NCBI GenBank assembly: GCA_037783415.1
Contig: JAZGTN010000027.1
Span: forward strand, 186,001-250,000
Reading direction: 5' to 3'
DNA: 64,000 nucleotides
DNA from: Leptasterias polaris
Lineage: Eukaryota > Echinodermata > Asteroidea > Forcipulatida > Asteriidae
Each line of letters starts with the position of its first letter. The stretch's first letter is position 1. Position numbers and translations under genes: made by a program. The notes beneath the pieces were generated by a model. It was given only the letters and a program-made list of their open reading frames with translations, made no database searches and was not told the origin of the DNA. This document shows, in pieces, positions 37,671-48,570 of this stretch.

Positions 37671-38990
37671 TTAAGATTGAACTAATAAATGGTTACCGGT
37701 ATTCAAACATGAACTAAGGGTTTTGTTAGCCCAAAATTAGTCCCAAATAACATGAACATATAAAACTGTGTGGCTTGATTTACAGTATTACAAAGTGCAG
37801 TACATTCTGAAGTGTTATAATTGGAGTCGTGTTTGTCAATTTAGTTCAGTCACTTTGCCATTTTTTTTTACCCTTTTTTGTTTACAATGCAACTCCCTTA
37901 ATACACAGTGAATTACAGAGTCTTTGTTTGATGTTTGAATAGGCTTGAGAGCACACTATACATAATTTTCTAACAAACATGTTCAAAGTGAGTGTAGTGA
38001 ATGTACTGTTGGTAGATTTTATCAAACTTTGTATTGTGCTAACAGCATTATGTTCAGGCACTTGTCCTTTGTGATGTGCACGTATGCATGAAGGAATGAA
38101 AGTGTGCACATTTACATTGTACATGTACATGTGTACAGGATTCTGCTGCATTCTGGACTTTTGTGATCACTCTTCCGTGCACAAAAAGCCTGAAATACTT
38201 TTACTTCATATTACAGAGAATACTGCAACCCTAAAACAATGATAACTGATGCCATGAATGTGTTGCCCTGCCTGTGAGTATTTGTACATCATGTGCATTT
38301 GTTGGCCACAGTTTTATAGCATGCACCCTTTTTGCAGACAACTCTATACACATATTTTTTTTTTGGGGGGGGGGTCTTCTTTTTTTCCCTCCGAACCCAC
38401 ACCAATCCTTATTAGTAGGTCAGCAGATGAGTAACAGACAGCCTTGATTCAGTAATCAACTCTTTCAACCAATGTTCTTTAAATTTCTATATTGGAAAAT
38501 AAAATATCTGTCATAAGAGCCTACTCTTGTCTGAGTACTCACATATAGGCCTACAAGTTAATTGCCTGTGTCTAATGATCTATTTTAGTTTCTATATCAT
38601 TTTAGGTTTTTATTTTTTCATTACCACTTTTGGGGTTTTGATAGTGGGGTCGGAACAATTTAGATTCACATTCATGGAGCATAGGTTGCAGTTGGTCACT
38701 ATCATTGTCTAGTTGGTATCCCATTGCATATTGATGTCAATGTATTGCACAGTTTGCACGCAATAGCAGTAGGATAGTCTGCATTTTCATGAAGTATACC
38801 AGCATTGAACCTGCACAGGCTACCCAGCTGCAGGAGTCACGCTGAGTAGTATACTATCCAAACAACACTGCATGAATTGTAAGTTGCCTGACCCAGTTTT
38901 GCATTGATGCTTATAAATACAGTTCTGCAATCCGTGGTGAACTGACACTTAGTGTTTCTTTTCTTTCCAATCTGTTGCACTGCCCACCAG

Positions 38991-40099
38991 GCTACGGCAA
39001 AGGAGCTCCTGCCACACCAGACGGACAGAACTTCTGTATTGTGTACGCCCTGGTTGGCATACCATTTCTTGGTTGGCTGTTAACCATCATCGGTGATTTC
39101 TACCGTGACACATTTTGTAATATGACCACCAAGCTTGACTGTCTCCTCTGCGACTACTGCGCATTAAAGAGGAGGAAACTCAGGCGTTGCGTTATGTGGC
39201 TTGTCGTGGCCTCTATCAGCTACGGCATTTTTGTGCTTGTCCCTGCAGCAGTATTTAATCATTTGGAAGACTGGACGTTCAGAATTGCACATTACTATTG
39301 CTTTATTACTTTGACTACTATAGGATTTGGTGATTATGTTGCATCACGGGATTCCCCAAAAGATAATGAAGTGCTGAATATTGTATATGATATTGGTGTG
39401 GTGTTTTGGTACATCTTTGGCCTCTCGTTTTTTGCTGTTGTACTCAGTACTATAGGGGCGGGCCAGCAGAAAGCAGCCAGTAAGATAAACAAATTGAAAA
39501 ATCATCACCACGAAAAAACAGTCGAACACATCAGTGCATCCTCTCCCAACGCAGTTGATAAAGAATCTGTGCAGGTGACTATAGAGGATGGGATTGTAGG
39601 ACCAGTAACGTATCACGTACATGATACATCACAGGTTGTGAACAATTCTGAGTATGCAAGAGATCCGCTAGAATCGCATTCGTCGTCAGTAGACATCAAG
39701 CCAGAGATTGCTGTCTCTCAGGAGTATTCATTCAATAACAGCAATGGCAATGCTTTTAATAGCCAATCAAATCTTGTCGCTGCTGATGAGCTTCAATCAA
39801 CTGAGCCATGTGGCTTGTCCAACAGCGTGGGAGAAAGGAAAGTCCCCCAGAGGAAGAAAGTGTCCTTTGATAGCAATTGTAATCCGAATGACGGAACAAA
39901 GAGAATCCGTAGGAAAGCCACTGGGAAGCGGAAGTCATCATCGAAGTCTTCAAATTCCAAACTGAATGTTAATCTGGAGGAAGAAGAGGATGCACTAGAG
40001 GCTGAAAATACTAACGTCGCCGTGGCAACAGATAAAACCAACTGTCAGTGTTTTTGTCATCTGAAAGATGCTGCGGTTGAGTCAACATTTAAGCATTGA
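38991..40099 (+). CDS. K2P channel cassette A: single long terminal exon (M2-P2-M4 and long C-tail)
   Basis: Joined to the first exon after a 3,721-bp intron (acceptor CCCACCAG at 38983-38990), this exon completes G102 and gives a 470-residue channel. Filter 1 reads TTIGYG (99-104). M2 is about 116-136, M3 about 169-190, the second pore ends in TTIGFG (210-215), and M4 is about 232-256. The cytosolic M2-M3 linker is unusually cysteine-rich (C144, C152, C155, C158, C168, including CxxCxxC). The roughly 210-residue tail has a His-rich start, a basic/serine patch near 404-422, an acidic run at 430-435, and a CxCxC near the end (453-457). The stop is TGA at 40097-40099. The two introns present at equivalent places in cassette B are absent here. 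I see only a weak ATTAAA (40125-40130) as a possible polyadenylation signal. Family membership is certain; the subfamily is not. Confidence 0.93.
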
Positions 40100-41170
40100 T
40101 AATGGCTGAATTAAGTTATTAGTTATTAAACCCAGGACAGACATAAGTGGCCTGGTGTATAATCAAAACTTTTAACTGAAAGAGAAAGGGGGGGTTGGAA
40201 GTTACGGTAAGGGGTTGGAAGAGTGTGGGTGGGGGGGGGGGGGAGCGGACTTTGGAGGAGTGGCAAGAGTCTTAGCTGAATTTAGCAAGGTACAAGGGAG
40301 AAACTTTATGAGACTCTGTGTCTCCTTTTACTATCAAAAAAGGAATTTAGGTGTTTCATCAAAAAAAAATATCCCAGAAATTTTTTTCGATGGCATCAAG
40401 TTTTGTATACAGGGTTGCACTCAGATTGAAAAGCACCGAATTATAACCCCCTTCCCCTAAGATGGGACTATTCAGCATAAATTTTTAATGTATACATACG
40501 TGTATGGTGCAGTATATGTAAATCCTTTATAAATTGTTTACAAGTTGTATTGCATTATGTACCTCAACAGTTTGGTATTATTTTTTGTTAAATTATATTT
40601 TTCCCCTCCATTTAAAATTAAGATGACCTTGACCGGATATAATGCATGAGTTCATTGCAGGCTTTCGGAATTGTTACTATGAAAATTAGTCTTTCTCTAG
40701 GTATGACTTCTTAAAATTTATAAATATTTGTTTGTGTTTACATGTTTTTAAAGGTACAGGAGTTGTCAATAGTGCCATAGTGGTTTGTATTGTGTTATCG
40801 CACTTTGCTTAGCAATTACGATTGATACAAAGTTAAGATAAACCTTAACTCTTTGTGAATTCGTCCCCCGGTGCTCTGTAATCAGATGTTTTGTTTATGT
40901 ACGTCCACCCTATTAAATCAAATTGATCACTAAGTGCAGCAAAATTTGTACACTGTCAGTTTTTAATTCCAAAATTTGGAGTACCTAAAACTGAAGATCA
41001 ATTAAGCTTTCAAAACACAACAAGACATGTACTTTTTTTATTATTGTGGCTTACTCCATAACAAATAACACATATTTGGGTGCTAACAAAGATCGGCCTT
41101 ACACCTGATGCACATTTGTATGGTATAACGCTTAAAATTGCGTGTATGAATGCATTCTGGATAATGACCT
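40100..41170. other. Presumed 3' UTR and downstream region of cassette A
   Basis: Contains a weak ATTAAA (40125-40130) and a G run (about 40231-40243). No perfect AATAAA seen in the first kilobase. No gene. Confidence 0.4.
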
Positions 41171-41667
41171 GGGCCCAATTTAAAAGATCTGCTTAGCAGA
41201 CAAATTTTACTTAAAGGGTTTGCACAACATTGGTAAGATTGAAAATATAAATGTTCCGAGATTTGCACATAACTTACATGGTATAAAGATGGTCATGGTG
41301 GAAAACTTCCCTTGAAATAGTTTTGCTTGAAATGACTGGTGATAAAATCCGATGTTACAAATCAGTGAAAACATATGTAATGGGGTTTTTCACTGTTTTC
41401 TCATGACTCGGAAGACCGATTTAGCTGAAACTTTCACAGGTTTGTTATTTCATGTATATGTTGGGTCACATCAAGTGTGGATACTGGTCTTTGACAATTA
41501 CCGATGTTGTACACACCCTTTAACAAAATACTGCTAAGCGAAAACAAGCAGGAAACCAGTCACCATGTTATATTATTTTGGCCGATAAACATATCCTGGT
41601 GAGCAAAGTTCTTTTATGCTTATGCCTAGCTACCTATGTGCTTAAGCAGCTCTATGAAAACGGGCCC
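41171..41667. mobile_element. MITE family A copy interrupted by a family B element
   Basis: Outer ends are GGGCCCAATTT...CTGCTTAGCAG at the left and CTTAAGCAGCTCTATGAAAA CGGGCCC at the right. A complete TTAA-flanked element (41215-41519) sits inside, which dates the family B insertion as younger than this family A copy. Confidence 0.7.
41215..41519. mobile_element. MITE family B, 305 bp, TTAA-flanked
   Basis: Flanked by TTAA at 41211-41214 and 41520-41523. Inverted ends are AGGGTTTGCACAACATTGG and the complement of AGGGTGTGTACAACATCGG. Contains the shared core AGCTGAAACTTTCACAGG. A TTAA target and AGGG tips fit a piggyBac-like non-autonomous family (inference). Other copies: 15713-16029, 18427-18785, 50505-50833 and 63750-63987. 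Confidence 0.75.
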
Positions 41668-41770
41668 GTGTCCCATGTTCACAGAGCTGTTAAAGCAGAA
41701 ACTATTGCTGGACAATTAAATTTGCTTGGCTAAAATTAGTAGGGAACCAGTCATGGGCAAAGTACCGGGT
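41668..41770. repeat. MITE family A half copy
   Basis: CACAGAGCTGTTAAAGCAG, CTTGGCTAAAATTAGTAGG and ACCAGTCATGGGCAAAG match the left half of family A. The right half is missing. Confidence 0.55.
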
Positions 41771-42295
41771 ACAATGCACAGGAAAATAATTTGAACATAA
41801 TACCCAGATGCAGACCCTACCCATGAAACATGTCAAAATACATGTACATTTATGGTTTTATGTCAATTTCAAGCCAACAGAGTTTTGTGTCACTGAACTG
41901 GACAGTGCCATCATTTATTTATCATTTTTAGTTTTATGAAGCTGGGTCAAGGCTGTGTGACAATCACAATTGAAGGATTTTTTTTCATAAATTGTTGCTA
42001 TGGACAACACTAGGATAACAAACTGCCAATGCTATCAGTTTATTACTGTTGTAATGGGAGAATTTTGGGATGCTAGGTGGCAGCAGACTTACCAGGTAAG
42101 TTCAAGTAGTTTTTTAGTCTGTGATGATGAGGGAGAAAACCAAACCGGTTTTGATAATTGTGTTCACTTTAAAATTTGGGATTTAGCCTGTGACTTGCTA
42201 GTAACCGCAATCTTTATTTACTATTTTGTCACTATTATTTTTTACTAACACTGTACATACATGTAGCACATACATGCATGTACAGATATTGTAGT

Positions 42296-42460
42296 CAGGG
42301 AACGATTTCATCCAGCAATTTTGCATAGCAAAATATTTAAACTGAACTTGTTTTGTGCACACTGAATGTTAATATTGAGTAGCAACTCCTGATTTTTGAG
42401 TAGCAACTGATGCATTTTGTATAGCAATTTGCTCTGCTATACAAGGGAAATCGTTCACTG
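42296..42460. repeat. Dispersed repeat family E, copy 1
   Basis: CAGGGAACGATTTCATCCAG to GGGAAATCGTTCACTG. Its ends are loosely inverted (AACGATTT/AAATCGTT). A second copy lies at 56672-56873. Confidence 0.6.
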
Positions 42461-43534
42461 GTAGTCATGCATGTCAGAAGTTCAGAACTTCTAGTGTTGA
42501 AGCCCAGTTGTTGCCCAGTTCTTTCATATTTTTCAGTAAAATCAGTCCTTGAACTAATCCACTGAACCAACAGCAATTGCTGTGTTGCCCTGTGCTTTTT
42601 GCTGTGGTGCTCTTTGCAAAGTTCCAATACACATTGACATTTTCCTCATTTGAGAAGTGCCCCAAATTGCCTTGCCCCTTCAAGATAGAACTTCAAATTT
42701 TAACTCACAAATTGTTGTTTAACAGTAAATTAAGTGTATATTGCCTATGGTATAATTTGTTCACTGATTGGTGCACATGTATATTTCAACTAATGTATTC
42801 ATTAAAATGCCATTTATTTTATCAAATACCTTTATGTGTCTGAAATCCTTTGTAGTTGCATACTCAAGAAAACTTAAACTAAGTGCTATTCTTACAAGGA
42901 GGAACAAAACTGTAGCATGAATCACAGTTAGCTGAAAATGTTCTCTTAAAAAATATGCATAAATAACAATACTGTTCCTGCATGTAAAGTCATGTGACAT
43001 AATTCCACTGTAAGCCACGCCCACTTCACACAAGCTGGCTCCACTGATTACCAGAAGCCCATAGGAATTGCATTGAGCTAGTTTTTGGGGTGATTTATGC
43101 AAGAAAAGTTTAATAATTGGATTTGGCTTTTACATTCATTCTTCAAAGTTAAAGTTCTTCTCAGATTTAAAAGAAATGCTTTTGATCGATGAAATGGTTG
43201 AATTTTTGTACAATTACACGCAGACGCCGTATGCCAAAAACTTTGGCCGTGCTGCGTGCAGCAGATACAGTTGTGTGTGACACAACGGTTAATGGTTGAT
43301 GGACATTGAAGAAATATTGACCACATTTGTTGCAACCTAATCCCCAGAAGGCAAACAAATATTAAAAGACGCCATTTCATAACATTAACAAAGAAAAATT
43401 ACATTGTTTGAGGTTGGAAAATATTAATGGATGTACTTTCAAAAACAAAACAAACTGACTGCATTATGGAAACTATGTTCCAAGAATAGAATTTTAAATA
43501 AACGACATGAACTTATTCACAAATATGCAGTTAA

Positions 43535-44097
43535 CCCTCTTCCCTTACCACTGGTGACTTTAGTCAACCAAGCTTACACACAAAAGAGCACTCAAGCCTG
43601 AGCACAAAGGCCATTTGTAATAAAGCTGCAGTTTTGTCCATGTTCACCCTCCATACCCAAGCTTACCATCATTGGAAAGGGAAAGGTCAGATCTTTCTAA
43701 TGATAGTGAAATAAAATAAGGTTGCTATTTTGCAATCTCTTCAAACTGGAGTTTAAAGATCCGAAATGCCAAACACAGGTACGGAGCGCCATATGGTTGT
43801 GTACAAAAAAGTGTTTGAGATTACAGATCACACCAAGGAAAAAAAGACAAAGAACTTTGGCCTTTATTGACCGATCTCAATGATTTTTGATTATATGAAA
43901 GGGAATTCAATAAGTGATAACTTTTGTATTACTTATTTTGCTGTAAGACAATGTCTTCAAGGAGATAATGGAGTTTGTAAAAATGGCCTCTGAATGAAAG
44001 CTTTCTGTTGTGTAAGAATGTGTGCTTCACGCTTGAGTGGTCAAACAATGCGGTATTCAGCAGTTGTTTATGTCCAAACAATTCGATCAGGAAAGGG
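43535..44097. mobile_element. TTAA-flanked MITE with CCCTTTCC-type ends
   Basis: TTAA at 43531-43534 and 44098-44101. Left tip CCCTCTTCCCTTACC, right tip the complement of CCCTTTCCTGATCG. 563 bp, no reading frame of note. Resembles the 36.6-kb element only at its tips. Confidence 0.6.
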
Positions 44098-44101
44098 TTA
44101 A

Positions 44102-46130
44102 ACAAATTATGCCACAGAACAGACTAAACTGCCCATCAAAAAATCATTTCAGTAGCTTCTAAAAAGAGGCGCTTATTATTTTCCATTGTCCTAATCAAGC
44201 TGTAATCAGCCACACTCAAACTTTAATGCAAAATGATGGATGCTTCAGACTGTGTGTAATTGGCAGTACGCGTTGTATCTCCCCGACAGATTCAAACCAT
44301 CAGGAACAGCGTGATTTACAAACCATTCTCATCCATTTATGTTGATGATCCTCGGAGAAGACGTCGAATTCAACCAAAATCAAAGTACAAATCGATGAAA
44401 AAATGAAGCATGAATTAAAACGGCTTCCAGGCATGCACCTGTCCATGGGAGCTACAGTGTGAGTGTGCGTGTTAGGTAACTTAGGTGGATAAATTAATGT
44501 TTACCCAGGTTTTTGAGCAGTGGTGTTGGGAACGGAAAATGTGGGGGGGGGGATGGAATCCAGGGCCCCAGTAATTTGAGTCTGTCATGAGGTTGATCAT
44601 GATATCGTAAAACCTTCAAATTGATACAGTATGGTACTTGAAAAATATCAAGGCTGTTTGAAGATGGGGGGGGGGGGGGGGTGGGGAGGTTGAGGGTTAT
44701 AAGTCACTCTTCCTGTGCCCCCCCCCCCTCATCCCCACCCTCACTCATCCCCAGTTGTTTGGAATTAACTTAAAATAGCATCAAGGATTTGACCATGGTT
44801 GAATGATTTAATGATTTATGATAATCTACATGCCTAATGATGTTACCCAACATTAAATTTCAAGCATAATGCAGCAATTTGCCAGCCATGCGATAAGGCT
44901 CCTCTGAGACCGGGAAAAACTACTGGGAGAGTAAAGCCAAGGTCACGAACCAAATCGACCCCTCAATTGGTCGATATTGTCCATTACTTGTTATGTACTC
45001 TTCACTGTACTCTTGTGTGGGAGCCTGTCACTTCATTTTTTAAAAGAGCACATTAGTTCCAGTAGTATCCAGGAAACTACTGTGTGAGAATTTCCTTGCT
45101 ACAGTCCATAATGGTAGAGCACTTAGCAATCAATGTTTTGTTACACAGAAATCTTGCCTTCAAGTTAGATTGGAAAAATGGTTGTCCCCCCATGCACTAA
45201 GCTAGAGTTGTTGGCTGAGATGCCCCATTTGCAGTACCAATACACGCAAATTGCAGCCAATATACAGGAGATTTTTTAAAAATGGTTTTAGGAACAATTA
45301 TCCACTAAATACAACAGCATCGTCTGAAACTAGCAGGGCACTCCTACAGAAACATCAAAGAGCCTGTCTCTTGGCTTATCACGTGGTCAACAAAACATGG
45401 AAGGAGAAAAAAATAGGGAAAGACGAAAGCTCAGCTATACAGATGTAGTTGCCAGGGACATTAAGGTGCTTCCAACTGATCCCCCCAACTTAATGAGGGA
45501 TAGACAAGAATGGGCAAATTTCAACATGATTCTGACCTCGGTCAACTAGAGAGAGAGAGAGCGAGGAACAAATTTAAATTTAACCATTTCACGACGGATG
45601 ACGTCTTTATCCGCAAATTGTATTTGGGACAGACTTTTGGTGGTCGTTTTTTAACTCCCTGAACAACTTAAGATTTTCCTCAATTTTTTGCTGATATCTG
45701 GATGGCCGACATTTTTATCCACCTGGAGTTTCCAGTGTGTAGCGTGGGGAGGCAGGCACCTTCCGTGATATGCTGCGTTTCACCCATACAAGTGGTTAGC
45801 ATGTTTTTTCATAAAACCATTTAAAATGCTCCAGATTGCACAGTAGAGCTTTAAAACCAAGCTTTAACATCGATTCATTGGAACTCGTTTCAATTCAGCG
45901 TGCTTCCGCCAAACTTACATAGTTAATGTCCGAAATGCCGGACAGTTTTGAAGAATTCTGGGGAGAACACTGCTTGCCAACCACATCGACTTTCGGTATA
46001 ATTGCACCTAGTAGTAATTGCCTCACACTCGCAGTTCAACCCTAGCATGCAGAGTCCTTCTTGAGAGAGAGACTATATGCTGTTAGGTTAAAACGTAAGC
46101 TATTTGACCAATATTAACAATCCTAGTAAC
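44102..46130. other. Gene-free stretch
   Basis: G homopolymer at about 44667-44682 and C-rich run near 44719-44728. Otherwise nothing recognised. Confidence 0.45.
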
Positions 46131-46200
46131 AATATGCAATTCTTATATAGCGCTTTATCATACCCAATGGGCGTCTCAAAGCGCTCAGTATTTTTCCTAC
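46131..46200 (-). repeat. SINE 3'-tail fragment
   Basis: Complement of the tail GCGCTATATAAGAATTGCATATTG preceded by GAGCGCTTTGAGACGCCC. Only the 3' end of a member of the SINE family seen at 6156-6500 remains. Confidence 0.55.
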
Positions 46201-46578
46201 AAGGTATGTGGAGCTACATGTACGTATTGAAGTATGAGACCTATTCCTTTACATAGCACCATGTAATGGTTGACAAGGTGCTGTGGCGCGCGCATTTAGT
46301 CTTGATTGGCGACGCTGTTTTTTGTACTTACCACCAATAGAGGGCGCTACATTGACTGTTTGGGAGGCTGACTCAGAAGGACTGGGCAAGTCTATAAATC
46401 TGGATCGAAACAGCGTCTTGACGATTTTGGATTTGCTGCCCGGAAAAAAACAGGCAGATCAAAACGAGGCTAATTTGCATTATGCGTTCAGCGACAGATA
46501 TTGTGTATGGTACCTAGACGTAGGTAATGTTAGTATGCCTCGAGGCAATGGCTTTGAGAAATACTGCTGTGATCGTGA

Positions 46579-46743
46579 ATGTTGAACCAGCTGTTAGAAT
46601 TTGCGAGAATTAAATTGGGCCTTGAAGAGTTTAAAGGTCATCAAACCACCGCAGTTCGTAATTTTGTGGAAGGTCACGATTTTAGTTGTAAATTACCGAC
46701 TGGATTTGGGAGAAGCGTTATTTTTCAAGCAGCTACTAAATAA
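46579..46743 (+). pseudogene. RecQ-like SF2 helicase N-terminal fragment (54 codons)
   Basis: A short frame from ATG 46579 to TAA 46741-46743. It reads as a helicase entry: FKGHQTTAVRNFVEGHDFSC (Q-motif/linker style) followed by KLPTGFGRSVIFQ, the Walker A / motif I of RecQ-like DEAD-box helicases with the usual GKS lysine changed to R. The stop comes three residues after QAATK; motifs Ia-VI are absent. The Lys to Arg change and the truncation argue against ATPase function. RecQ-like genes of this style are, from memory, common in invertebrate genomes, often associated with mobile DNA. Confidence 0.65.
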
Positions 46744-46815
46744 TATATCGTTAACGACTTTTTGAATAGACTGTACGGACCGATCAAGGTGACAATCATC
46801 TAGGTGACAATCTAG

Positions 46816-47100
46816 TTGACATCCCTCTTTGTGATTTTGCACAACGATCAACTAGACCTTCTAGAAAACACCACTAGCAATTCCACCAAATTCGTCAAGG
46901 CTCACGGCAACAGTTTTTTCCCATCCACCATTAAAGACTGGAATACATTGCCAAGCAATGTCATCTCCAGCAATTCACTAGATAAATTTAAGGGAAACCT
47001 CATCAAGTATCTAAAAATTTAAGCCATCCCATCCACACATTGTTTACGTGTGTCTTCAGACATTTTTTGCCGGCTCAACTATACAGATACAGATACAGAC
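46816..47100 (+). mobile_element. LINE 3' end (RT C-terminal remnant and tail)
   Basis: The frame ending at TAA 47020-47022 contains HGNSFFPSTIKDWNTLPSNV and SSNSLDKFKGNLIKY. This fits the SFFPRTIxDWNxLP...SLxxFKxxL ending of CR1/L2/Jockey-type reverse-transcriptase proteins. A 3' tail follows with GACATTTTTTGCCGGCTC and a short GATACA repeat (about 47081-47099). The 5' part of the LINE is absent, and an upstream frameshift is likely. Confidence 0.72.
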
Positions 47101-48231
47101 AAGACACCGTGAAGGAGAAGTCTGTTGTGATTGTACATAAAGTATCACCACAGCAAAAGGACAGCCTTGCTACATAAACTGCAGTATCATTATCAAGCAC
47201 CCACACATTCGCCTTGTGTTAACAGCCAGCGATTATCGTTAGAAACTCTCCACCGTTCAAATGGTACATACACATGTAGTATAGGGAAGACAGGGTAAAA
47301 GTCTGATCACAGCCTGCTCACCGTTGTGCGCGTGCGTTTCATTTTATACATATTCAAATCGCTGCCCAAAAAAAAAATGTGGGCGGGGTCTAGAGCCAAA
47401 AGCGTCAAGACGTTCGTTTTGATCCAGATGTTCGTGTGATACAGATATCTCTTCTCCAGTAATTCGTGTTGCGATATCGCACCACGTTAAACAAAATGAA
47501 CGTCGCCAATCAAGACTATGGCGCAATATGCAGCCAATCAAACCAGGAACACCAGGGTGAACCTTTTCTCTTTACGATAAGTGCACTGGGTTGTTTTTAC
47601 CTGCATTACACAGCACCATCCGGCAAGATGCTGAACATTGTCCCTTATCATACCGCGATTCCCTGCAACCCCCCAAAGTCTAATTAATACACGAAACACT
47701 TAACGATAGTGGGCGCTGTAACAAAAACTTGAATTATTTCACCACCCACATCTGAATAACTGGTTCATGGCATTCAAGTGAATGCCCTCTATCAGTGAAA
47801 TATTCGTGCCGTGTATGCAGAGTCACTAACAATAACGTATTTAGAAGGTCTTGCACCAAGACTGCTTAAAGTAAACTTGTAGGAAAATCTTTTTGTTTTA
47901 CTTTTTATACTGAGTTTGAGAAAGAAACCTTTCCCTAACAGAGGTACTCTCCTTTTAATGTTTGTAAAAAATATTCTGCAAGGTGAGGGAAACTTTTGAC
48001 TTTGTACTGCTGCGATCTTTGTCTCACTGGCACCAAAACTCAGCTGGCAGTTTGCTCATGGCACTGATTGTGAAATGACCAATCTACGATTTTGCAGTCT
48101 ATTGTATAACACCTTACGATTGGTTTAGAGCACATCACATGATATGTCTTATTTTTACTAGAAAGCAATGCGAGTGCGACGCACTGTACCCATGGCAACC
48201 AGTGTATTATACCCGTAGCAACAGAAGCTTC

Positions 48232-48570
48232 TTGGTACTTTTTAACCACAGTACTTGGAGCAGTCAATTTTTGTTTATTATCACACAACCCCTCCTTTAC
48301 TTCTACTCCTGATCTGAATATGTTAGTACATCGTATGGGGTGTCAAACAAATATTGACTGCTTTTACTCATGTTACTGTAAGAAAACTATGACTCCCTCA
48401 ATGATCCATGGACTGTTTTGTTGTTTTTTCTCTGCTTCGTCTCGGAAACATTTGAACGCTCTGGGATCACCTCTGGAGTTGTTGTTTTAACCACAGCACT
48501 TGGAGCAGTCAATATTTGTATATTATCACTCAACCCCTCCTGTGATTCTCCTCCTGATCTGACCATTCCC
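48232..48570. repeat. Short tandem duplication (about 90 bp, 246 bp apart)
   Basis: 48247-48320 and 48491-48566 share ACTTGGAGCAGTCAATTTTTG-like sequence through CAACCCCTCCT and CCTGATCTGA. On the minus strand both copies are open in the same frame and give similar peptides (LTAPSTVVK and LTAPSAVVK), though neither is bounded by a convincing gene. Confidence 0.6.

Larger units (their letters stand above)
35270..38990 (+). other. Intron 1 leading to cassette A (first part of the 17.5-kb intron to cassette B)
   Basis: The GTAAGT donor and CAG acceptor agree in phase 1. The intron is crowded with repeats: a foldback 41 bp after the donor (35311-35656), a tRNA-like remnant (36388-36437), and two TTAA elements sharing one TTAA (36644-37187 and 37192-37670). 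Between 37.7 and 38.9 kb I see nothing recognisable besides a T/G homopolymer near 38357-38373. Apparent reading frames here fall in repeats or lack coding character. Confidence 0.8.
46285..47545. repeat. Diverged inverted repeat enclosing helicase and LINE fragments
   Basis: AGTCTTGATTGGCGACG at about 46299-46315 recurs as its complement at about 47501-47518. CTGGATCGAAACAGCGTCTT at about 46399 has a counterpart in the complement of about 47405-47433. The middle parts of the arms differ. This could be two inverted copies of one gene's 5' flank, or ends of a transposon that carried the helicase. Confidence 0.5.

Noticed and set aside
41221..41236. AACATTGGTAAG, which looks like a K2P filter codon followed by a donor, as a possible first exon for cassette B
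   Set aside because: It is the end of a MITE family B copy, found identically in other copies, and the upstream sequence encodes nothing like M1 or the cap.
42000..42248. Frame ending near a good GTAAGT donor (42096) as a channel exon
   Set aside because: No transmembrane, cap or pore motif; no matching acceptor; the donor match alone is weak evidence.
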